From: Eubacterium sp. | GTDB taxonomy: Bacteria > Bacillota > Clostridia > Oscillospirales > Acutalibacteraceae | Direction: 5' to 3' | NCBI GenBank assembly: GCA_029050995.1 | Contig: JAIDLO010000141.1 | Location: 1 to 9,182 of the forward strand | Length of the DNA: 9,182 nt | Shown here: piece after piece, positions 1 to 6,884 of the stretch | Layout of the letters: every line of letters begins with the position of its first letter | How positions within the stretch are numbered: position 1 is the stretch's first letter | The notes under the pieces: generated by a model | Databases searched by the model: none | What the model was told of the DNA's origin: nothing | The model's input: only the letters and a program-made list of their open reading frames with translations | Position numbers and translations under genes: made by a program

Positions 1-10
1 CGGTGATTGT

Positions 11-1213
11 ATGAAACAAAGATATGAAAAATTGAGCGAAGAATTGCAGGAAAAAATTATTGCTGATCGGGAAAGTAAGGTTGATTATGGCTTTGCTTTT
101 GATGAAAGTAAAATCGTTCGCCGTGATAACAGCCGTGATAAAGCATTTTTATGGCGCCCTGCAACAGTAAGGGATATTGATAAAATTGTTCACAGCCCTT
201 TTTATAATCGCTATCAGGATAAAACGCAGGTTTTTTCATTTTATAAAAATGATGATATCAGCCATCGTGCAATCCATGTTCAGCTTGTTTCTCGTATAGC
301 AAGAAATATTGGTGCTATGCTTGGATTAAATCAAAATCTTATCGAAGCTATTGCACTTGGGCACGATATCGGGCATACACCATTTGGGCACGCAGGAGAA
401 CGATTTTTAAACGAAATCTATAACGAAAAAACAGGCAGATTTTTTTCACATAATATTCATTCGGCAAGGGTGCTTGATAAGATTTATCCGCTGAATCTTT
501 CGCTTCAGACGCTGAATGGAATTATAAGCCATAACGGCGAATTTGAATGTAGTGAGTATATTCCGAAAGCGATGGATAGCTTTGATGCGTTTGATGCGGA
601 AATTGAAAAATGCAATCTTGATATTAAGCATAATAAATCTCTTATGCCGTCAACACTTGAGGGCTGTGTTGTTCGTGTTTGCGATATGATTGCGTATCTT
701 GGTAAAGATAGGCAGGATGCAGAAAAAGCAAAAATCCTTCCGGATAATTATGATTTTGAAGACACAAAAATTGGAAAAACGAATGCTGAAATTATAAATA
801 ATCTTGTTGTAAATATCATTGAGAATAGTTATGGCAAAAACTATATTATGCTTGATAAGGAACATTATGATGCGCTTGTTACTGTTAAAAAACGCAACTT
901 TGAAATTATCTATAAAAACGAAGAAATTGAAAAGCAATATAATGAAACAATAAAACCAATGATGTTTGAACTTTATGATAGACTGCTTTCGGATATCGAA
1001 AACGGAAATACAGCTTCAAAGATATTTACGCATCATATCAATAGGGTAGAGAATTCATATTATAGGCGCGAAATGCCTTATATGGAAGAAGAAAAAAATC
1101 AAATTGTTGTTGACTATATCGCAAGTATGACGGATGATTATTTCATTGATTTGTATAATTATCTGTTCCCGAAAAGTAAGTATAAAATTGAATATAAGGG
1201 ATATTTTGAATAA
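11..1213 (+). CDS. dGTPase-like HD-domain triphosphohydrolase
   Basis: 400-aa cytosolic protein of the dGTP triphosphohydrolase branch of the HD superfamily, which removes triphosphate from dGTP or other dNTPs and so affects nucleotide pools. The metal-binding set is visible: H89 in the segment IHVQLVSRIAR, the H118-D119 pair in GHDIGHTPFGH, and D225 in VCDMIAYLG. H122 and H127 match the catalytic His region of Dgt enzymes. The N-terminal DIDKIVHSPFYNRYQDKTQVF stretch (about 55-75) corresponds to the family's DRDR..RRL..KTQVF segment but is divergent, so this is probably a Dgt-like subfamily rather than the classical enzyme, and substrate preference is uncertain. The ATG at 11 is the first start in frame, but only 10 bases precede it, so the ribosome site and promoter cannot be judged. 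A strong terminator follows 9 bases after the stop. Confidence 0.88.
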   Translation: MKQRYEKLSEELQEKIIADRESKVDYGFAFDESKIVRRDNSRDKAFLWRPATVRDIDKIVHSPFYNRYQDKTQVFSFYKNDDISHRAIHVQLVSRIARNIGAMLGLNQNLIEAIALGHDIGHTPFGHAGERFLNEIYNEKTGRFFSHNIHSARVLDKIYPLNLSLQTLNGIISHNGEFECSEYIPKAMDSFDAFDAEIEKCNLDIKHNKSLMPSTLEGCVVRVCDMIAYLGKDRQDAEKAKILPDNYDFEDTKIGKTNAEIINNLVVNIIENSYGKNYIMLDKEHYDALVTVKKRNFEIIYKNEEIEKQYNETIKPMMFELYDRLLSDIENGNTASKIFTHHINRVENSYYRREMPYMEEEKNQIVVDYIASMTDDYFIDLYNYLFPKSKYKIEYKGYFE

Positions 1214-1222
1214 ATACGATGT

Positions 1223-1250
1223 ACGGACGGGCAATGCTCGTCCGTTTTTT
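1223..1250 (+). terminator. Intrinsic terminator of the dGTPase-like gene
   Basis: A 10-bp stem (1223-1232 with 1236-1245, containing one G-T pair) closes an AAT loop and is followed directly by a T6 run. It begins 9 bases after the TAA of the upstream gene and is a textbook Rho-independent terminator. Confidence 0.9.
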
Positions 1251-1254
1251 ATGC

Positions 1255-1286
1255 AAAAAAAGACTAAAGCATTTGCTTTAGTCTTT
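1255..1286 (-). terminator. Intrinsic terminator of the minus-strand operon, overlapping the last stop codon
   Basis: A perfect 12-bp stem (1259-1270 with 1275-1286) has a 4-base loop. Read on the minus strand it ends in a T tract (A run 1255-1261 on the plus strand). The stop codon of the 1757-1278 gene (1278-1280) lies inside the stem, so the last codons and the terminator share sequence. It sits back to back with the plus-strand terminator at 1223-1250. Confidence 0.85.
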
Positions 1287-1757
1287 AGAAGAACTTTCTT
1301 TTTTATGATTCAAATGTATTCCGATATGTCCGATACCAAGAATAATTGTTGCAATAATCAGCGGTAGATTTTTGCCGTAAACACCTAACAGCAGGAATGC
1401 AAGAACAGGCAGTGTTGCGCCTGCAACAGGAACGCCGAGCAGACTGCTGAAAAAGTCTTTCATTGTCTTTTCGCTTTTGAAATATCTGATCCAGAAAATC
1501 TCATATAGCAGCATCAAAACAGCAGAAATAATCAGCCAGATTATCCATAGTGAATCCAACTTAACATTAAAATCCTTGAAGATAAGCACAATGCAAGTAA
1601 CGAGTGCCTGCCCGATACTTTCAAGTATTTTAAGAATTCTGCTTTCGTTTTTTACATAGTTTTCATAATTCTCAGGCTTGTTCTTTGCCCATATTGAATT
1701 CGGCACAAAAAGCAAGATAAGATATATTAAGCCTACATATGAAAATCCAAATTGCAT
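1278..1757 (-). CDS. Conserved multi-pass membrane protein, function unknown
   Basis: 159-aa hydrophobic protein with about five likely membrane segments (roughly residues 4-23, 45-61, 69-91, 105-126 and 130-150) and a short charged C-terminus (HKKESSSKD). I recognise the N-terminal FSYVGLIYLILLFVPNSIWAKNKP pattern as typical of uncharacterised Clostridia membrane proteins, but know of no assigned function. The start is supported by an AAGGAGA site whose first bases overlap the TAA stop of the upstream Cdd1-family gene, only 12 bases away, so the two are co-transcribed and probably translationally coupled. It is the last gene of a three-gene operon and ends inside its own terminator. No catalytic motif is evident; a transport or sensing role cannot be told apart from sequence. 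Confidence 0.8.
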   Translation of the reverse strand: MQFGFSYVGLIYLILLFVPNSIWAKNKPENYENYVKNESRILKILESIGQALVTCIVLIFKDFNVKLDSLWIIWLIISAVLMLLYEIFWIRYFKSEKTMKDFFSSLLGVPVAGATLPVLAFLLLGVYGKNLPLIIATIILGIGHIGIHLNHKKESSSKD

Positions 1758-1769
1758 TTGTTTATCTCC

Positions 1770-2024
1770 TTATTTTTTGTCTTTCCAATACCACCATTTT
1801 AATTTTTCTGCTTTCCATTCGGTGTGCTCTGCATAATAAACAGCCATTCTGAAAACATAAAGCGCACATCTGTCCTCCTGAAAGCCTTTGGTTAAGCAGT
1901 CCTGCATATAAAGCTCTTCGGGGTCCTTGCCCTTTAAATCTTCAACGCAGGTAATGCCTATGTTATTTAATGCCTCTTTTGTCCGTTTCCCCACATAGGG
2001 TATTGTCGTTAAATCTGTTTTCAT
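1770..2024 (-). CDS. Cdd1-family helix-hairpin-helix protein
   Basis: 84-aa protein matching the Cdd1 ('pathogenicity locus') family, named after a gene at the toxin locus of Clostridioides difficile. Residues 4-26 (LTTIPYVGKRTKEALNNIGI) form a helix-hairpin-helix of the non-specific DNA-binding kind, followed by the family's EDLKGKDPEELY, DRCALYVFRMAVYYAEH and KLKWWYWKD blocks. Length is normal for the family, so it looks intact. The hairpin usually reads IPGVG; here it is IPYVG, with Tyr replacing a Gly that often contacts DNA backbone. The family's biochemical role is unknown; DNA or RNA binding is inference from the fold. It lies 6 bases after the stop of the upstream membrane protein gene and overlaps the ribosome site of the downstream one, so it is the middle gene of an operon. 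Confidence 0.88.
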   Translation of the reverse strand: MKTDLTTIPYVGKRTKEALNNIGITCVEDLKGKDPEELYMQDCLTKGFQEDRCALYVFRMAVYYAEHTEWKAEKLKWWYWKDKK

Positions 2025-2030
2025 TATATA

Positions 2031-2789
2031 TTAATCCAATTCAAAAATTTCTTTAAAAGCATCTTTGCTTTTTGTTGTTTTAGCTAAATATCGTTCTGTG
2101 TTTGTTTTGTCAATTGTAATCTTACTGCTGTCAATACAATTCAAAAATGAAAGAATATTAGTGTAATTGTTGTTGAAAGCGTCCTCATGAAATTCAATTT
2201 CTGAATTGTTTACTTTAATCGTTATAACAATATCATATGTAATTGTTGAACTTCCGGCTCTGCCTAAAGGCAAGTGTCCTTTTCTATATTCAATCTTTGC
2301 ACTTTCAATATCTTTGTAATGCATTATTGTATCTTCGCTTTTTAAATGATACACAGTAATTTTATCAGTGGTAGCAACAAGTCTTGACGGCACTTGAATG
2401 CATAAAAAAGTTATAAAGAGTATGCTTAAAACGATTGAACATATTATAATACTTTTTATTTGCTTTTTTGCCTTTTCAATTTTACCGCTGAAATAATCTT
2501 TGAATTCAATTTTAAGTGCTGTTGCCTTACTCAACCAAACAATATTCAATAGAATACTTGTAATTAGCAGAATAAATAAAACTATAGTACAGCCATTAAA
2601 AGAATACGCACAATACAGTGCATCTTTGTTGAATAATAATTTTACCAAGATGTAAAAAAGATTGTTGGAAAATACAAGCGTAATTAATGCTATTATCGGT
2701 AATGGTAGAAATGCTAATTCGAATAGCATTTTGCTTTTTTTAGATATTCTAATGTGTGGTCTTTTTCTCTTTTTCTTCTGTTTTGCCAT
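2031..2789 (-). CDS. Membrane protein with basic N-terminus and beta-rich C-terminal domain
   Basis: 252-aa protein that I do not recognise by name. It begins with a very basic cytoplasmic tail (AKQKKKRKR, residues 2-10) and has three likely membrane segments (about 22-41, 64-86 and 112-132). A mainly beta C-terminal region (about 136-230) has alternating hydrophobic strands reminiscent of bacterial PH-like domains found in membrane proteins of Firmicutes. That resemblance is by eye and unproven. The start at 2789 is the only sensible ATG before the membrane region, although the ribosome site (AGAG about 10 bases upstream) is weak. A good sigma-A promoter lies 59 bases upstream. It is the first gene of the operon with the Cdd1-family gene and the 159-aa membrane protein. 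No catalytic residues are evident. Confidence 0.75.
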   Translation of the reverse strand: MAKQKKKRKRPHIRISKKSKMLFELAFLPLPIIALITLVFSNNLFYILVKLLFNKDALYCAYSFNGCTIVLFILLITSILLNIVWLSKATALKIEFKDYFSGKIEKAKKQIKSIIICSIVLSILFITFLCIQVPSRLVATTDKITVYHLKSEDTIMHYKDIESAKIEYRKGHLPLGRAGSSTITYDIVITIKVNNSEIEFHEDAFNNNYTNILSFLNCIDSSKITIDKTNTERYLAKTTKSKDAFKEIFELD

Positions 2790-2847
2790 TTTTCTATATA
2801 TCTCTGATTCCTATGTAATCTACAATTTTTGCTGAATAATTACATAA

Positions 2848-2876
2848 ATTCTAACAAGTATTCTTAATTCTGTCAA
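2848..2876 (-). promoter_or_regulatory. Sigma-A promoter of the Cdd1-containing operon
   Basis: On the minus strand there is a perfect TTGACA (-35, plus coordinates 2871-2876), a 17-bp spacer and TAGAAT (-10, 2848-2853). A TG dinucleotide one base upstream of the -10 makes it an extended -10 promoter. It would start transcription about 50 bases before the ATG at 2789. Confidence 0.75.
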
Positions 2877-3001
2877 ATGATTTCATAATGAGTTTAAATA
2901 TTGGTAAGTACAATTTAAAATTGATGTTCTAAATTTTTGAGTAGTAAGTGTATTCTTCTTTATTGTTTTGACAAGCCGATATAAAATGTAACAAAAATCA
3001 A

Positions 3002-3030
3002 TTGACTGTTTGAAAGATTAATGGTATAGT
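3002..3030 (+). promoter_or_regulatory. Sigma-A promoter of the DUF4345-like/ArsC-like pair
   Basis: TTGACT (3002-3007), a 17-bp spacer and TATAGT (3025-3030), with TGG just before the -10 box (extended -10). The predicted start at about 3037 leaves a short leader carrying AAGGGG (3049-3054) before the ATG at 3062. Confidence 0.8.
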
Positions 3031-3061
3031 AAAATTACTAAAATATGTAAGGGGAAAAATT

Positions 3062-3481
3062 ATGGAAACAATTAAACAAATTTTTATGGAAAACATTCCT
3101 GCATGCTTCGCAGTAATCTGTCTGATCGGCTATTTCTTTGGTATGGCTGTTGTATTTATCATCAGTCCGATTAAAAATGCTGAAAGCTTTTCGATTAAGC
3201 CTGTTGACAATGCGGGAAAAACGGAAATAAGAGTTTATTACGGCGGAATATCCTTTGCGCTTGGTGCATTCTTACTTTACTTAACGCTTGCGCTTGGAAC
3301 AGCAACCTATGCCCTTGTTGGCGGATTATTCTTTTCAACAACAGTTTTCGTTACAAGAACAATCTTCCTTTGTGTAGATAAAGGCTGGAAATGCCCATAC
3401 ACAAAGCTTGCAATTCCTGCTGAGGGCTTTTTCGTTGTAGCGCTCTGGACCTGCTTTATTCTGTCAAAGGTTCTTTACTAA
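3062..3481 (+). CDS. DUF4345-like four-helix membrane protein
   Basis: 139-aa integral membrane protein with four likely helices (about 13-36, 61-77, 80-104 and 117-137). The segment EIRVYYGGISFALGAFLLYLTL (55-76) resembles the conserved E-x-R-x-x-YGG-x-x-x-x-x-G core of DUF4345 proteins, whose function is unknown. The start is set by an AAGGGG site 7 bases upstream and a consensus promoter before that. The next gene, an ArsC-fold redox-type protein, starts 16 bases after the stop with its own AAGGAG site, so the two are one transcription unit. Family assignment is by eye from this motif and the helix layout; a different small membrane family is possible. Confidence 0.75.
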   Translation: METIKQIFMENIPACFAVICLIGYFFGMAVVFIISPIKNAESFSIKPVDNAGKTEIRVYYGGISFALGAFLLYLTLALGTATYALVGGLFFSTTVFVTRTIFLCVDKGWKCPYTKLAIPAEGFFVVALWTCFILSKVLY

Positions 3482-3497
3482 ACTAAGGAGTTTAACA

Positions 3498-3848
3498 ATG
3501 TTATTTATTGAATATCCGAAATGCTCAACTTGCCAGAAAGCAAAAAAATGGCTTGATGAAAATGGTTTTGAATACGAAAGCAGACATATTAAAGAGGAAA
3601 ATCCAACCTATGAAGAGCTGAAAAAATGGCACGCTGAAAGCGGTATGCCGCTTAAAAAGTTTTTCAACACAAGCGGCTTGCTCTATAAATCTATGCAGCT
3701 TAAGGATAAGCTTCCGACAATGAGCGAGGATGAGCAATTAAAGCTTCTCGCAACAGACGGAATGCTAGTTAAAAGACCAATCATCATATCCGAAAAAGCA
3801 ATCATAACAGGCTTTCGTGAAAAAGAATGGATAGAAAAGCTTAAATAA
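3498..3848 (+). CDS. ArsC/Spx-family thioredoxin-fold protein
   Basis: 116-aa protein of the ArsC/Spx/YffB family. The active-site CxxC is C9-S-T-C12 after a beta strand (FIEYPKCSTCQKAKKWL). The central FFNTSGLLYKSMQLKDKL block (55-72) and the KRPI loop (92-95) are family hallmarks. Length is typical of both Spx and ArsC. Classical ArsC reduces arsenate with glutathione/glutaredoxin and carries three conserved arginines; here only R93 clearly matches, and the position after the TSG motif carries K64 rather than Arg. Together with the CxxC, a redox or Spx-like regulatory role is at least as likely as arsenate reduction. No ars operon genes are nearby. The start is fixed by AAGGAG 7 bases upstream. 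A bidirectional terminator follows. Confidence 0.88.
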   Translation: MLFIEYPKCSTCQKAKKWLDENGFEYESRHIKEENPTYEELKKWHAESGMPLKKFFNTSGLLYKSMQLKDKLPTMSEDEQLKLLATDGMLVKRPIIISEKAIITGFREKEWIEKLK

Positions 3849-3858
3849 ATTTACATAC

Positions 3859-3902
3859 AAAAAAACAGGGTACAGATCAAAACATCTGCACCCTGTTTTT
3901 TA
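3859..3902. terminator. Bidirectional intrinsic terminator between convergent genes
   Basis: The stem pairs 3865-3871 with 3890-3896 and 3873-3877 with 3884-3888, with one A/C mismatch and a 6-base loop. It is flanked by an A run on the left and a T run on the right, so it serves both the ArsC-like gene (+) and rfbB (-). The rfbB stop codon (3877-3879) begins at the top of the stem and runs into the loop. Confidence 0.9.
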
Positions 3903-4866
3903 TGCTTTTCAACCAATCTTCATTTTCAAGATACCATTTAACTGTATGTTCCAAGCCTTTATCAAAATCTGTTTTCGGCTGCCATAAAAGCTCTTTTTTT
4001 ATTTTTGAACAATCAACTGCATATCGTCTGTCGTGCCCAGGTCTGTCGGCAACATAAGAAATAAGCGATTTGGGCTTATTCATAATTTCTAATACTTTAG
4101 TTACAACATCAATGTTGCTTTTCTCGGTACTTCCGCCAATATTATAAATTTCGCCAATCTTTCCGTTTCTGAGCACGAAATCAACAGCCTCGCAATGATC
4201 TTCAACATAAATCCATTCCCTCACATTTTTACCGTTCCCGTAAACAGGAACAGGCTTGTTTTTAAGTGCATTCAGAATTGTCAGCGGGATAAGTTTTTCG
4301 GGATACTGATAACCGCCGTAATTGTTGGAACAGCGTGTTATCGTAACGGGCAGTCCGTAAGTTTTATAATATGAAAGCACGACTAAATCTGCACTTGCCT
4401 TTGAAGCAGAGTAGGGAGAGGATGGGTTAAGAGGTGTTGCTTCCGTAAATTTCAAATCGGTTCTGTCAATCGGTAAATCGCCGTACACCTCGTCCGTTGA
4501 AATCTGATGAAAGCGTGCATTATACTTTCGGCATGCATCCAGCAAAACCTGTGTTCCGATAATATTTGTCTGAAGAAAAACATTTGTATCGTTGATAGAA
4601 CGATCCACATGAGATTCTGCTGCAAAGTTTACAACAACATCAGGCTTTTCCTCTGAAAACACTTTGTCAACAGCCTCTTTGTCGCAAATATCAGCTTTCA
4701 CAAATCGAAAGTTCGGATTGTTTTTAACAGATTCAAGCGTTTCAAGGTTTCCGGCATAAGTTAATTTATCAAGGCAAATTATTCTGTCTTCAGGATGATT
4801 TTTGAGCTGATAAAAAATAAAGTTTGAGCCAATAAAGCCTGCACCGCCTGTAACAAGCAAAACCAT
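3877..4866 (-). CDS. rfbB: dTDP-glucose 4,6-dehydratase
   Basis: 329-aa short-chain dehydrogenase/reductase that converts dTDP-glucose to dTDP-4-keto-6-deoxyglucose, the second step towards dTDP-L-rhamnose and other 6-deoxysugars. Visible hallmarks are the NAD-binding TGGAGFIGSNF (6-16), FAAESHVDRSI (81-91), the catalytic T124-D125-E126 within STDEVYGD, the Y152-SAS-K156 pair, RCSNNYGGYQYPEKLIP (178-194) and RPGHDRRYAVD (275-285). The length is normal. The reading frame is open to an ATG at 4917, but the start is the ATG at 4866, which has AGGAGG 6 bases upstream and directly begins the Rossmann strand; the 4917 ATG lies within the -35 box. No rfbA, rfbC or rfbD is adjacent, so the gene stands alone here. 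It is divergent from a spore-coat catalase gene. Confidence 0.96.
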   Translation of the reverse strand: MVLLVTGGAGFIGSNFIFYQLKNHPEDRIICLDKLTYAGNLETLESVKNNPNFRFVKADICDKEAVDKVFSEEKPDVVVNFAAESHVDRSINDTNVFLQTNIIGTQVLLDACRKYNARFHQISTDEVYGDLPIDRTDLKFTEATPLNPSSPYSASKASADLVVLSYYKTYGLPVTITRCSNNYGGYQYPEKLIPLTILNALKNKPVPVYGNGKNVREWIYVEDHCEAVDFVLRNGKIGEIYNIGGSTEKSNIDVVTKVLEIMNKPKSLISYVADRPGHDRRYAVDCSKIKKELLWQPKTDFDKGLEHTVKWYLENEDWLKSIKNRVQMF

Positions 4867-4888
4867 ACAATCCCTCCTGTCCAATAAA

Positions 4889-4917
4889 ATTATATAATTG
4901 AACATAGGAAAAGTCAA
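4889..4917 (-). promoter_or_regulatory. Sigma-A promoter of rfbB
   Basis: On the minus strand: TTGACT (4912-4917), a 17-bp spacer and a perfect TATAAT (4889-4894). It predicts a short leader with AGGAGG before the 4866 ATG. This is a housekeeping-type promoter, which argues against purely sporulation-controlled rfbB expression. Confidence 0.85.
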
Positions 4918-4940
4918 TCAATTAGCAATATTCCGTTTTC

Positions 4941-4969
4941 TTCATAAAATATATGGAAAGGACTATAAA
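4941..4969 (+). promoter_or_regulatory. Candidate promoter of the cotJC fragment
   Basis: TTCATA (4941-4946), a 17-bp spacer and TATAAA (4964-4969), about 40 bases before the catalase ATG. As sigma-A boxes they are only moderate. CotJ genes are known to be sigma-E dependent in Bacillus subtilis, and the ATA-rich boxes could be read that way, but no clean sigma-E consensus is present. Confidence 0.35.
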
Positions 4970-5008
4970 GAGAAATCTTGTTTTGTCTAACTAAAAAGGA
5001 GAAAATAT

Positions 5009-5200
5009 ATGTTTAGTTATGTTAAGAAATTACAATATCCAATTAATATAAAGCATTGCAATCCTGCTGCCGCAAATCTCATAATCAGCCAGTATGGCGG
5101 TCCGGACGGCGAATTAGGCGCATCACTCAGATATCTTTCACAGCGTTATTCAATGCCTATTCCCGAATTAAAAGGCTTGCTGACAGATATCGGTTCGGAG
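5009..5200 (+). pseudogene. cotJC: 5' fragment of cotJC-type manganese catalase, interrupted by the mobile element
   Basis: The first 64 residues match spore-coat manganese catalases (CotJC): MFSYVKKLQYPINIK, then NLIISQYGGPDGELGASLRYLSQRYSMP, then GLLTDIGSE. In intact CotJC, which is about 190 aa, the TDIGTE block is followed by E-x-AHLEM with di-manganese ligands. Here the match ends at codon 64 (5198-5200) and the frame runs on with unrelated element sequence to a stop at 5294-5296. The first metal ligand, a Glu in DGELGASLRYL, is present but most of the ferritin-like four-helix bundle is missing, so the fragment cannot be an active catalase. The start is good (AAGGAG, then ATG at 5009). 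The remaining two thirds of the gene are expected beyond the other element end, outside the window. Precise excision would restore the gene. Confidence 0.9.
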
Positions 5201-6819
5201 CACACACAAGAGCGTTTTTCACTCTCGTGTGCCTCGATTTCCTGCGTTCCTGCAAGAATTTTGCCCTGCCACTTTTCAGGTATCAGTTTTAGGTGAACAT
5301 CCATTTTTCTGCCTTTGTGAACAACGATTCTGTCAACGATATTTCTGTAAAATGTGTCGTTCCATTCCTCGCCCGTTGATATGGCATTTACATAATTCTT
5401 TATATCAGCAATGATTTTTTCTTTGTCAGCAATCATCTGCTGATTGCTTTGTTCTTTAATCAGTTTCTGCTCAAGGTCTGTAATTTGATTACTCAGATTA
5501 TCGCAGGCTTCTCTGTACTCTTTTGCTTCGATATATCCGTTTAGGCACATATCAAGCAGTTTCTTTCTCTTGTCCTCACACTTGGCAATTTCACTTTGAA
5601 AATGCGTTGTGTTATCATTATCACTTACACTTCTTACAACGCTTTCTACGGTCTGCAACAGCGTGTTGATAATACTTGTTCGGCTCAGCATTGTATCTGC
5701 AATGACTGTCTGTAAAATCTCTTTTATATCCCTGTCATTGATGGAATTTGTTGTGCATCCCACGGCAGTTCCGTCTTTTTCTTTGTGCTTACCACCGTTT
5801 TTTTGACTTTCGGCACACACCCATTTCACATTCATTGTGCCGTCTTTTCGTTTTTTCTGCCGTCTTACAAAGCCTGCTCCGCATTCTCCGCAGACGATTT
5901 TACCCGATAAAGCATATCTGTTTGCAAAGGCTTTTATAGTGCTTTGGGACGGCTTGCGCCTTTCCAGCTCTCTCTGCACAGCCTCAAAGCGTTCTCTTGA
6001 AATAATCGGCTCGTGATGATCTCTGATTGTAACAGTTTCAATCTCGCCGTAATTTCTTTTCTTCTGATGGGTGAGATAATCGGGTGTGTAGGTCTTTTGC
6101 TGAACCAAATCACCGCAGTATTTTTCGTTTCGCAGTATGCGGAGAATAACAGTATAAGACCAATCTTTCATTCGGGTAGAGGTTTTTACACCTTCTGCAC
6201 GCAGTTCCTTTGCAATTCGGTGAGCGCCCTTGCCCTCGTCAAGAAACTTGTGATAAATCAGTCTTACTGTTTCAGCACCTTCTTCATTGATAATCAGCTT
6301 GCCGTCACGCACATCATAGCCGAGCATATCTCTGCCAAGCACAACACCTTTTTCCATCTGCATGCGCAGTCCCCATTTAACTCTTTCACTCGTCTTTCGG
6401 CTTTCTTCCTGCGCCATTGTGGATAGAAATGCAAGTCGCATTTCTGCATCATTGTCAAGCGTATTGATGTTGTCATTCAGAAAAATTACACCAACGCCGA
6501 GTGCTTTCAGTTCTCTTGTATAACCGATACTGTCAAGAATATTTCTCGCAAATCGGCTGATTTCTTTTGTGATAATCAAGTCAAACTTACCGCTTTTGGC
6601 ATCATCAATCATCTGATTGAATGCGACTCGCTTTTTCGTATTCGTGCCCGAAATTCCGTCATCAACATAAATATCATAAAGCTCCCACAAATGATTTCGC
6701 CTTATATATTCGTTAAAGAATTGCTGTTGGCTTTCAAGCGAATTCGCCTGATCCGTCTTGTCCGTTGACACTCTGCAGTAAGCAGCGACCCGTTTAACCT
6801 TGTCATCAATCTCAAACAT
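5146..6819 (-). CDS. Large serine recombinase (site-specific integrase/excisionase)
   Basis: 557-aa large serine recombinase that cuts and joins attachment sites through a phosphoserine link. Domains in order: resolvase catalytic domain (about 8-150) with YCRVSTDK and nucleophile S18, then DDGISGTN, FDLIITKEISRFARN and the ESRKTSERVKWG helix; recombinase domain (about 165-290); zinc ribbon with C310-x2-C313 and C335/C355 (about 303-358); coiled coil (about 405-475); and a C-terminal tail. The start is supported by AAGGAG a few bases upstream. The gene crosses the element-host junction, so residues from about 541 to 557 (SEPISVSKPFNSGIGIE) are encoded by cotJC DNA in antisense, and the natural C-terminus in the circular form would differ. 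It is likely responsible for insertion into cotJC. No terminator is visible after the stop. Confidence 0.96.
   Translation of the reverse strand: MFEIDDKVKRVAAYCRVSTDKTDQANSLESQQQFFNEYIRRNHLWELYDIYVDDGISGTNTKKRVAFNQMIDDAKSGKFDLIITKEISRFARNILDSIGYTRELKALGVGVIFLNDNINTLDNDAEMRLAFLSTMAQEESRKTSERVKWGLRMQMEKGVVLGRDMLGYDVRDGKLIINEEGAETVRLIYHKFLDEGKGAHRIAKELRAEGVKTSTRMKDWSYTVILRILRNEKYCGDLVQQKTYTPDYLTHQKKRNYGEIETVTIRDHHEPIISRERFEAVQRELERRKPSQSTIKAFANRYALSGKIVCGECGAGFVRRQKKRKDGTMNVKWVCAESQKNGGKHKEKDGTAVGCTTNSINDRDIKEILQTVIADTMLSRTSIINTLLQTVESVVRSVSDNDNTTHFQSEIAKCEDKRKKLLDMCLNGYIEAKEYREACDNLSNQITDLEQKLIKEQSNQQMIADKEKIIADIKNYVNAISTGEEWNDTFYRNIVDRIVVHKGRKMDVHLKLIPEKWQGKILAGTQEIEAHESEKRSCVCSEPISVSKPFNSGIGIE
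5192..5204. other. Element-host junction (attL-type attachment site)
   Basis: CotJC homology stops at or just before 5200, within the bases coding TDIGSE. The adjacent sequence to the right encodes the C-terminus of a large serine recombinase on the other strand. The crossover should lie in this interval or a few bases to the left. The exact core cannot be set without the other junction or the empty site. Confidence 0.7.
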
Positions 6820-6839
6820 AGTTTCACTCCTTTCTTTCA

Positions 6840-6874
6840 GCGGTTGCCCATTTCTTTACAGACAACCGCCTTTT
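6840..6874 (+). terminator. Hairpin upstream of the recombinase, weak plus-strand terminator
   Basis: GCGGTTG (6840-6846) pairs with CAACCGC (6863-6869), with a 16-base loop, then CTTTT on the plus strand. On the minus strand it lies in the recombinase leader, ending about 20 bases before the start codon and close to its ribosome site, so it might also affect recombinase translation. No plus-strand gene precedes it except the cotJC fragment. Confidence 0.4.
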
Positions 6875-6884
6875 ACTAATTCAC

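Noticed and set aside
2911..2923. CAATTT-A-AAATTG palindrome in the divergent intergenic region
   Set aside because: A/T-only palindromes of this length are expected by chance in such A/T-rich DNA, and it overlaps neither promoter.
2968..2987. Perfect TTGACA with a TATAAA nearby as a second plus-strand promoter before 3062
   Set aside because: The boxes are only about 6 bases apart, and nothing like a -10 lies 16-18 bases downstream of the TTGACA.
4867..4917. 17-residue N-terminal extension of rfbB from the ATG at 4917
   Set aside because: It would start inside the -35 box of the rfbB promoter, lacks a good ribosome site, and precedes the natural Rossmann start at 4866, which has AGGAGG.
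5201..5296. Treating 5009-5296 as a complete 95-aa gene
   Set aside because: Codons after 5200 are the antisense of the recombinase and show no catalase similarity; the family protein is about twice as long.
6013..6426. 137-codon plus-strand frame within the recombinase
   Set aside because: It is antisense to a well-conserved recombinase with clear domains and shows no family features of its own.
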